This document shows positions 38,633-43,926 of a stretch of DNA of 43,926 nucleotides, piece by piece. The number at the start of each line of letters is the position of its first letter. Position 1 is the stretch's first letter. The notes under the pieces were generated by a model. That model saw nothing but the letters and a program-made list of their open reading frames with translations. It was not told the DNA's origin and searched no databases. Where the stretch lies: positions 1-43,926 of IMG/VR virus record IMGVR_UViG_3300047564_003675. One strand, given 5' to 3'. A program made the translations under genes and the position numbers. The DNA comes from a virus.

Positions 38633-39280
38633 ATGAACAAAGGTTTCCTGATTTTCGACATTGAAACTCGTCCTGTCGATTTGGACGACATCAAGAAGCG
38701 AGGGATCATGCCCTCCTTCAAAGCTCCATCCAACTACAAGGATCCTGACAAGATCGCTGCCAAGGAGGCTGAGCACGAGACTGAGGTGATGAGTAGAGCG
38801 GCTCTCGATGCCACCCTCTCCGAGGTCTGCGCCATCGGCTACATGGACAGCGAGGATGAGACAGTCGAGTGCGACACCAGAGATGAGGTCTCCATGCTGA
38901 CCAAGTTCTGGGACAAGTGCCGCTATCAGGTCAATTCCTACGGCAAGATCATCGGATTCAACATCGTTGGCTTCGACCTGCCCTATCTGATCCGTCGCTC
39001 TTGGATCAAGTCAGTGCCGATCTGTGAGGGCATCAAGAGGGGCCGCTACTTCAACGATTCCCACGTTATCGACCTCGCTGAGATCTGGAGGTTAGGTGAG
39101 AAGAACACCTTCATTTCGCTCGACCGTTTGAGCCGCGTTCTTGGTACGGGCGAAAAGAGCGGCAGCGGAAAGGACTTTGCTGCTCTCCTCTCGACTGATA
39201 GAGAAGCTGCACTGAAGTATCTGGCTAACGATCTGGAGCTTACAGCCAGGCTGGCCAAGAGACTTGGTGCCATCCAATGA
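38633..39280 (+). CDS. 3'-5' exonuclease, RNase H-like (DnaQ/PolB-exo type)
   Basis: 215 residues from ATG 38633 (MNKGFLIFDIETRP); another ATG at 38582 adds 17 residues. Exo I motif DIE with D9 and E11, Exo II NIVGFD with N110 and D115, Exo III YLAND with Y196 and D200: all four acidic residues of the DEDDy type are present. Without a polymerase domain, this is a stand-alone nuclease for repair or recombination, perhaps with SSB and RusA. Confidence 0.85.
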   Translation: MNKGFLIFDIETRPVDLDDIKKRGIMPSFKAPSNYKDPDKIAAKEAEHETEVMSRAALDATLSEVCAIGYMDSEDETVECDTRDEVSMLTKFWDKCRYQVNSYGKIIGFNIVGFDLPYLIRRSWIKSVPICEGIKRGRYFNDSHVIDLAEIWRLGEKNTFISLDRLSRVLGTGEKSGSGKDFAALLSTDREAALKYLANDLELTARLAKRLGAIQ

Positions 39281-40047
39281 CCATCCCGGAACCGAAGACT
39301 CCAGCCGACAGAACGCCCATCAAAATTGATGGGAACGAGAGTGTCCTAATATTACCCGACGCTCATATACCCTATCACGACAAGGCAGCTCTGGAACTAG
39401 CGGTCTCCTTTGGAAAGAAGCTCCAGCCTTCTGTCGTTCTGATCAACGGCGATTTCGCAGACAACTACTCGTTCTCGCCCCATGAGACTGACCCCTCCAA
39501 GAGGGACATGATCGGTGAGATCCAGACAGTGAAGCAGGGGCTGGCTTGGATTCAGAACGAGTTCAAGAAGGCCCGCATCATCTACAAGCAGGGCAACCAT
39601 GAGTTGTGGTGGGATCGCAAGCTCTGGAGCAAAGCACCGGAACTAGTCGGTCTTCCATCGACGACCTGGGAAGCTCAAGTCAAACCCGACAAGAGCAGGA
39701 TTGAGTTCGTCCATCACCTCAAGGCGATCAACATCGGGACCCTTCTTGTCCTTCACGGTCATGAGTACCGGTTTGCGATCTCGAACCCGGTCAATCCTGC
39801 TCGAGGATTGTTTCTCAGGACAAAGGTCACATCTCTCTGCTCACACTTCCATCAACGCTCTGAACACTCTGAACGAGACGGCAACGGCAAGCTCATCACA
39901 ACCTGGTCCACTGGCTGTCTCTGTCAGATTTCACCCGACTATGCCTCGCGCAACAACTGGTCTCACGGATTCGCCTTCGTCGAACTCCACGACAAAGACT
40001 TCGATGTCCAAAACCTCCGGATCATCAAAGGAAAAGTCTATTCGTGA
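39277..40047 (+). CDS. Calcineurin-like metallophosphoesterase
   Basis: 256 residues. DAH (28-30), GDFAD (58-62), GNHE (106-109), HGHE (160-163) and SHFH (189-192) are the five blocks of metal ligands of the calcineurin-like superfamily. Phage members may be phosphatases or nucleases (Mre11/SbcD-like fold). Start overlaps the exonuclease stop by ATGA. Probably acts on DNA ends or on nucleotides with its neighbour. Confidence 0.85.
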   Translation: MTIPEPKTPADRTPIKIDGNESVLILPDAHIPYHDKAALELAVSFGKKLQPSVVLINGDFADNYSFSPHETDPSKRDMIGEIQTVKQGLAWIQNEFKKARIIYKQGNHELWWDRKLWSKAPELVGLPSTTWEAQVKPDKSRIEFVHHLKAINIGTLLVLHGHEYRFAISNPVNPARGLFLRTKVTSLCSHFHQRSEHSERDGNGKLITTWSTGCLCQISPDYASRNNWSHGFAFVELHDKDFDVQNLRIIKGKVYS

Positions 40048-40270
40048 AACCATCACGGCACTGTCACTGAACACGACAAAGGCTCCTCCCGGATGGAGGA
40101 CAAAGATGGATTGGGCGCGGAGGGCCGGTGTTGCCATGAGGACCTTTGAGGGGCAGCTCTCTCGCTTGATGGAATTTGGTCATGCCAAGAAACAAAGATT
40201 CATCAATGAGCGCGGAGAAGCCAAATACTACTACTGGATCAACAAGCTATCCGATGAAGATCACGATTGA
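40004..40270 (+). CDS. Winged-helix-like small protein
   Basis: 88 residues from ATG 40004, overlapping the phosphoesterase by 44 bases; ATG 40106 is another start. Second half WARRAGVAMRTFEGQLSRLM-EFG-KKQRFINERGEAKYYYWIN has the helix-helix-beta wing pattern of a winged helix and many aromatic residues. DNA binding is inferred. No closer family recognised. Confidence 0.5.
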   Translation: MSKTSGSSKEKSIRETITALSLNTTKAPPGWRTKMDWARRAGVAMRTFEGQLSRLMEFGHAKKQRFINERGEAKYYYWINKLSDEDHD

Positions 40271-40469
40271 GTTCACGCTGCCGGAAAACGATCAGGAGTA
40301 CGACGACTTCAAGAACGGCCCCTATTACAGGGCCATCCTCACCGACTTCAAGAATCACCTCAGATCAATCAACAAATACGGCACCGACAAAGGTCCAGCC
40401 CCGCAGGAAGTTGATGATCTCTATCGTCACCTCTGCGACTGCATTGACTCCTACAGCCTAGAATTATGA
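40254..40469 (+). CDS. Conserved small phage protein
   Basis: 71 residues: MKITIEFTLPENDQEYDDFK...YYRAILTDFKNHLRSINKYG. This beta-strand then helix arrangement recurs in small proteins of many phages near replication genes; unknown function. Overlaps the previous gene by 17 bases and the next by ATGA. Confidence 0.65.
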   Translation: MKITIEFTLPENDQEYDDFKNGPYYRAILTDFKNHLRSINKYGTDKGPAPQEVDDLYRHLCDCIDSYSLEL

Positions 40470-40990
40470 CGCCACTTGATCTCATTGACCGCTGTCTTCA
40501 GGTCATCCACGAACAGTTCTATCACGATAAACCCGTGAGTGTGTTCTACCGTGATAAGCGAAACCTGACCAAAGCCATACTGCGTTACGGGTTTGTGTGC
40601 GATCAGATGGGTTGGCAGTTCGACTCATTCTTCATCACCAAGAATTTGATCCGCACGCTGACCCGGATCACCGCCAAGGACGTGGAATACCTCCCCGCCT
40701 TCCTGGAGGCTTGCATCGACAACTCAGTGAGGCAGCGTGCCGACGAACTCAATGAGGAAGACAAACTTCATCGTCTGGGAATTGCCAAGGCGCGGAAGTC
40801 TGCTGGGAAGTTTGTTGATCGACGAGACCAGTCTCTGGAGAAGGTGGTGGGCCGAATCAAGGATAGCGTACTTCCAGATACGGTGGTGGTTGTGGAAAAG
40901 TCGGACACTGAGGTCTTGGCGGCGATGTACAAGGAACTCTCGAAGAGGAAGCCGAAGAAGGTCCCGGTGAAGCAGATGAGCCTCTTCTGA
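40466..40990 (+). CDS. Protein with C-terminal sliding-clamp binding peptide
   Basis: 174 residues, helical (IDRCLQVIHEQFYHDK, TRITAKDVEYLPAFLEACID). The extreme C-terminus reads VKQMSLF: QMSLF fits the bacterial beta-clamp binding motif QL(S/D)LF. The body was not matched to a known replication family; a helicase loader, replisome recruiter or clamp-based regulator are candidates. The basic linker before the motif (KRKPKKVP) keeps it accessible. Start overlaps the previous stop (ATGA). Confidence 0.6.
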   Translation: MTPLDLIDRCLQVIHEQFYHDKPVSVFYRDKRNLTKAILRYGFVCDQMGWQFDSFFITKNLIRTLTRITAKDVEYLPAFLEACIDNSVRQRADELNEEDKLHRLGIAKARKSAGKFVDRRDQSLEKVVGRIKDSVLPDTVVVVEKSDTEVLAAMYKELSKRKPKKVPVKQMSLF

Positions 40991-41265
40991 TGGACGTTGA
41001 ACCCATAGAAGGGGAACCATTCAGGGTCTATGTCCAGTCTAGCAGCCGCCGTGGAATCAAGTTCCTCGTTGATCTGGACGAGTTTGATTTCAACGGGATG
41101 TGCAGCTGCGAGGACTTTTCACTGCGACGTGTCGTTGAGGTGCGCGAAGGTAAAAAGTCTGAGTGCAAACACATCAGAGTCGCCAAGGACTGGTGGTGTG
41201 AGATGATGATGCGAAGAATCAAATGCACACTGGAGGCCCAATGGAAATCGCAATCATCTTCCTGA
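40990..41265 (+). CDS. SWIM-type zinc-finger protein
   Basis: 91 residues. CSC at 38-40 and CKH at 59-61 give the CxC...CxH pattern of SWIM zinc fingers, which bind DNA or proteins. A beta part precedes (RVYVQSSSRRGIKFLVDL). Overlaps the clamp-motif gene's stop (TGATG). Probably helps recombination or repair together with nearby HNH and RusA genes. Confidence 0.7.
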   Translation: MDVEPIEGEPFRVYVQSSSRRGIKFLVDLDEFDFNGMCSCEDFSLRRVVEVREGKKSECKHIRVAKDWWCEMMMRRIKCTLEAQWKSQSSS

Positions 41266-41411
41266 TCGTATCAGCAGGACTACTGTTGATCGCGTTTGCG
41301 ACCAAACAAATTCTCGAAGGAATCAAAGCCTACAAGGAGGAAGTTATCTACGAGATAGAGGAGGAGGACGAAGACGATGATGACGATGATGCTGATTACT
41401 GGAAGAAATGA
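41241..41411 (+). CDS. Small membrane protein with acidic tail
   Basis: 56 residues from ATG 41241 (preceded by GGAGGCCCA); ATG 41223 is possible. A transmembrane helix (AIIFLIVSAGLLLIAFATKQ) is followed by a Glu/Asp-rich tail (EEEDEDDDDDDADYW). Overlaps the SWIM gene. Function unknown. Confidence 0.5.
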   Translation: MEIAIIFLIVSAGLLLIAFATKQILEGIKAYKEEVIYEIEEEDEDDDDDDADYWKK

Positions 41412-41689
41412 AGAAGGTTTCATCGAGGCAGAGGGAGCGTCTCAAATCCTATTACAAGGTCAGGGACACCTTCATGAAGGCCAACCCTGTCTGTCAATGG
41501 CCTGCCTGCAAAAAGCCTGCGACGGACTGCCATCACTCACGGGGACGTGCAGGCTCTTTGATCTCTGATGAGCGCCACTTCCGTGCTCTCTGTCGAGAGC
41601 ATCACAACCTCTGCTCAAGTGAACCCAATCTTGCTAGGTCCGTCTCAATGCTTTGTGAGCGGGGCCTCTGGAACAGTCCTGATGTATGA
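41408..41689 (+). CDS. HNH-like endonuclease domain protein
   Basis: 93 residues. C29-x4-C34, HH at 42-43 (CHHSRGRAG), then C62-x2-HH (LCREHHNLC) fit an HNH-like zinc finger nuclease; the 'A-DCHH..GRAG.L' form is common in small phage proteins near RusA and may act as a recombination factor. Whether it retains activity is not clear. Its stop is embedded in both RusA-type starts. Confidence 0.7.
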   Translation: MKKVSSRQRERLKSYYKVRDTFMKANPVCQWPACKKPATDCHHSRGRAGSLISDERHFRALCREHHNLCSSEPNLARSVSMLCERGLWNSPDV

Positions 41690-41984
41690 AACTCTTGATC
41701 CGTCATCCCGTGCCGAGCTTGAACAAGCTCTTCGCCATGAACCATTGGCAAAGGCGAAAGGAAAAGAAGACGACACAGGACGCTTTCGAGTCCGCGTTAC
41801 GAGCTTTAGGAGGCGACTCACCGACCAAGACAATCTCGCCCCGAAGTTCTTCATCGACTGTCTCCGCTATGCTGGAGTCATTCCGGACGACTCTCCACAA
41901 GCAATCGATTACACGATCACTCAGGTCAAAGTCCGCAAAAAAGAAGAAGAGCGAACGGAAATCGAAGTAGATGAAGCACCTTAA
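41682..41984 (+). CDS. RusA-like Holliday junction resolvase, catalytic part
   Basis: 100 residues from ATG 41682. VRVTSFRRRLTDQDNLAPKF and LRYAGVIPDDSP give RusA's D-DNL (D48, D50, N51) and DD (69-70) catalytic carboxylates, and the end QVKVRKKEEERTEIEV matches the family's last strand. RusA cuts Holliday junctions. Without the PS-N N-terminus in the other frame the fold would be shorter than classical RusA, so a -1 frameshift product or co-expressed halves are possible. Confidence 0.75.
   Translation: MYETLDPSSRAELEQALRHEPLAKAKGKEDDTGRFRVRVTSFRRRLTDQDNLAPKFFIDCLRYAGVIPDDSPQAIDYTITQVKVRKKEEERTEIEVDEAP
41686..41970 (+). CDS. RusA-like N-terminal segment in the upstream frame
   Basis: 94 residues, start overlapping the HNH stop by ATGA, the usual junction in this genome. 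The first ~40 residues (PVPSLNKLF-MNHWQRRKEK, AFESALRALG) look like the N-terminus of RusA-type resolvases (PPS-N...). After ~43 the sequence turns low-complexity (SPRSSSSTV...KKKKSERKSK), like a shadow of the other frame. The RusA active-site part lies in the frame of the feature at 41682-41984. Confidence 0.5.
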   Translation: MKLLIRHPVPSLNKLFAMNHWQRRKEKKTTQDAFESALRALGGDSPTKTISPRSSSSTVSAMLESFRTTLHKQSITRSLRSKSAKKKKSERKSK

Positions 41985-42195
41985 ATCCAAGGATGGATCC
42001 TACTGCAAGGTGATGCCTGACGGTGATAGGTGGAAGATCGTCACTTCATTCTTGGGCCACATTGTGGGGCCAAGGTTAGCATTGGGATGCAGCTGGCCCG
42101 ACGGCCCTGTTGACTCGATTGAAAGCAAGGAGGAGGCGGATTCTCTGTGCGCCAAGTGGGATGAGATGATGACCAAGTGCAGTAACAAAAAGTGA
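41971..42195 (+). CDS. Hypothetical protein before large terminase (74 aa)
   Basis: Starts MKHLKSKDGSYCKVMPDGDR directly after the TAG of the upstream-frame RusA reading and 14 bases inside the other. Beta N-terminus and helical C-terminus (EEADSLCAKWDEMM). Overlaps the terminase GTG start (GTGA). Unknown function. Confidence 0.6.
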   Translation: MKHLKSKDGSYCKVMPDGDRWKIVTSFLGHIVGPRLALGCSWPDGPVDSIESKEEADSLCAKWDEMMTKCSNKK

Positions 42196-43926
42196 GCAAA
42201 GTTTATTACATCAACACGCCCAAAGGTCAGGCCAAAATGGTCTGGGGCCTGCCTGTGGCTGTGGAAACTCCAGAGATCCAAGTCGCTCGCTGGGCGTTCG
42301 CCTATTATGAGGAGGCCCTGAACAAGGGCATCGAGGTCAGCAGGGCAGAACTCTTTTGGTGGATGGTCGAACAACTCTGGGGCACAGGCGCCAAGAAGAA
42401 GTTCATCCGTCATCCCTGGGCCGAGAAGATGACAGAGAAGGCGTGCGAGTATCAGTATTTGGGCATCTCCGGTGCAGGTTCCACTGGCAAGTCCGACTGG
42501 GGCGCGATGTGGGGCATCATCAACTGGTTCAGTGACCCAGAGAAGACCAAGGTGTTGGTCACATCGACCACCATGAAGGACGCCCAGAAGCGTATCTGGG
42601 GCTCGATCCGGGACTACTACTACGGCGCAAAGGAGAGGCTGCCGGGTAAGTACGTCCACAGCTTTGGCCAGATTCGGACATCCGAGAAGGCGTCCGACCC
42701 GACGGCCAGTGACAAGGCTGGCATTGAGTTGATTCCGTGTAGTCAAAGCAAGGAAGCCCAGGCCATTGGCCGACTGATCGGCATGAAGGCTCCTCGGTTG
42801 ATTATCATAGCCGATGAGTTGCCTGAGTTGACGGACTCCATCTTGGAAGCGGTCGAGACCAACCTCTCGATGAATCCCGTATTTCAGATGATTGGTCTAG
42901 GGAACCACGTCAGCTGGCTGGATCCATTCGGTAAGTTCATCCAACCCGAAGCCGGCATCAACTCTGTCACCGTAGAGGACGAGGAATGGAAGACGCAGCG
43001 TGGCTGGTGTCTCCACTTTGACGGCACCAAGAGCCCCAACTTCGACTATGAGAAGGATGTATTTCCGATTTACGGACGTAAACAGAAGCGAGAGCACGAC
43101 AAACTCCCGGCAACGTCGATTGGTTACTGGCGATTCTGCCGATCTTTCCCACCGCAGGATTCAGAGAGCGGTCAGATCTACAGTGAGATAGAGATCATCT
43201 CCAACGGAGGAGTCTCCATCCCTCACTGGAAAGGGCCCATCGTCAAGCTGGCGGCACTTGACCCAGCGTTTACCAATGGCGGTGACCGCTGCTACGGGAT
43301 TCAAGGTGTCTTGGGGGAGACTGTAGAGGGGAAGATGACCTTGGCGGTTACACTGACCAAGGAGTTCCACGAAGATGTGACGGACAAAACTGTCCCTCGT
43401 AACTTCCAGCTAGCCAGGCAGTTCGTACAGTGGTGCAAGGAAACAGGGGTTCAACCCGAAGATGTTGGCGTGGATTCGACAGGTGGCGGTATTCCATTCT
43501 CTGAGATCCTCATGCAGGAGTGGAGCCCTAGGATCAACCGCATCCAATTCGGCGGAGCAGCATCAGATCTACCTGCATCGGCGACAGATCCTACGCCAGG
43601 AAAGGATGCCTACAGCAACCGCGTATCAGAGCTTTGGTACCAGGGCGTCTACTACATTAGAGCAAGCCAGATAGCGCATCTCCCTAGGGAAATCGTCCGA
43701 GAGATGTGCGCCAGGCGCTATCAGCACGTCAAGGGAGCGACCACCAAGATCAAGGTGGAGGCGAAGGAGGAGATGAAGCGGCGCCTCAAGGTCAGCCCAG
43801 ACGCAGCCGACTCCTTCTTCATCCTCCTAGAGGTGGCTAGAATCCGCCATTCGTTCTTCCCGGAGGCGTTTGGGGACGCTCTGAAAGAAGAGATTGCCAA
43901 CGCGGATGCCGAAAGTGAACATGGAG
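42192..43926 (+). CDS. Terminase large subunit (3' end outside window)
   Basis: 578 residues visible from GTG 42192, running off the window. Walker A GAGSTGKS at 94-101 and Walker B LIIIADE at 203-209 mark the ATPase. The RNase H-like nuclease has acidic residues D357 (LAALDPAF), D428 (VGVDSTGGG) and D537/D540 (PDAADSF). It packages DNA through the portal. The start overlaps the previous stop (GTGA). Only the last part of the C-terminus should be missing. Confidence 0.92.
   Translation, partial: MSKVYYINTPKGQAKMVWGLPVAVETPEIQVARWAFAYYEEALNKGIEVSRAELFWWMVEQLWGTGAKKKFIRHPWAEKMTEKACEYQYLGISGAGSTGKSDWGAMWGIINWFSDPEKTKVLVTSTTMKDAQKRIWGSIRDYYYGAKERLPGKYVHSFGQIRTSEKASDPTASDKAGIELIPCSQSKEAQAIGRLIGMKAPRLIIIADELPELTDSILEAVETNLSMNPVFQMIGLGNHVSWLDPFGKFIQPEAGINSVTVEDEEWKTQRGWCLHFDGTKSPNFDYEKDVFPIYGRKQKREHDKLPATSIGYWRFCRSFPPQDSESGQIYSEIEIISNGGVSIPHWKGPIVKLAALDPAFTNGGDRCYGIQGVLGETVEGKMTLAVTLTKEFHEDVTDKTVPRNFQLARQFVQWCKETGVQPEDVGVDSTGGGIPFSEILMQEWSPRINRIQFGGAASDLPASATDPTPGKDAYSNRVSELWYQGVYYIRASQIAHLPREIVREMCARRYQHVKGATTKIKVEAKEEMKRRLKVSPDAADSFFILLEVARIRHSFFPEAFGDALKEEIANADAESEHG

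Noticed and set aside
42000-42746. 248-codon frame on the - strand opposite the terminase start
   Set aside because: Covers the Walker A region of the terminase in antisense; no own features.
1-43926. CRISPR arrays, insertion sequences, attachment sites, integrase
   Set aside because: No regular spaced repeats, no transposase or integrase motifs; the polypyrimidine tract has irregular units and no spacers.

Overview
The window reads as most of the genome of a tailed, short-tailed (podovirus-like) phage. One end carries the large terminase subunit (cut by the right edge) and the other the portal protein (cut by the left edge). The order terminase-portal-scaffold-capsid-fibres-nozzle-adaptor-internal virion proteins is typical. 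I see no tape measure, tail tube or sheath gene, no rRNA or tRNA, no integrase and no host genes. The host is uncertain. Ig-like repeats of the type found in secreted Verrucomicrobia proteins, a chitobiase-type beta domain in two proteins, and many genes without a Shine-Dalgarno (SD) sequence hint at a Verrucomicrobia/Planctomycetes/Bacteroidetes-like host, but this is inference only.

Layout: (1) 1-6630, + strand, head module: portal, an inserted pair (SAM methyltransferase plus GH130-like five-bladed propeller protein), a small protein, scaffold, a terminator, and the major capsid protein with its own terminator. (2) 6685-18517, + strand: fibre and adhesin genes, including a 1563-residue modular fibre, several shared modules and AT-rich carbohydrate-binding inserts. 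Next come small proteins and a probable lysis group (holin-like protein, nested lipoprotein, membrane/coiled-coil protein) without a recognisable endolysin. (3) 18514-27354, + strand: nozzle-like protein, another fibre-like protein, adaptor-like protein, three internal virion proteins and a small protein. (4) 27351-35364, - strand: two tightly packed runs of small accessory genes, including a DUF3310-type protein, an exported Ig-like protein, MazG-like pyrophosphohydrolase, HTH protein, a stand-alone DnaA domain IV protein, zinc-ribbon proteins and a GP88-family protein. They are separated by a 517-base structured non-coding segment. In part of this block, junctions reuse one short sequence that is at once the 3' end of one gene, the SD and the start of the next. 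(5) 35553-37246, + strand: probable small terminase, a 450-base non-coding region with an extreme polypyrimidine tract, a small gene and a GNAT protein, closed by a strong terminator. (6) 37363-37743, - strand: an HTH regulator divergent from a sigma70-like promoter. (7) 37821-43926, + strand: SSB-like protein, 3'-5' exonuclease, metallophosphoesterase, a protein ending in a clamp-binding peptide, SWIM and HNH proteins, a RusA-type resolvase whose two halves lie in overlapping frames, and the large terminase.

How they may work together: no DNA polymerase, primase, helicase or RNA polymerase is visible. Replication therefore probably borrows the host replisome, helped by the DnaA-IV-like protein, the clamp-binding tail and SSB. 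RusA, the exonuclease and the terminases then process and package DNA into the capsid. The most unusual features are the two-frame RusA locus, the polypyrimidine tract next to the small terminase, the repeated SD/stop/start junction and the GH130-like gene in the head module.
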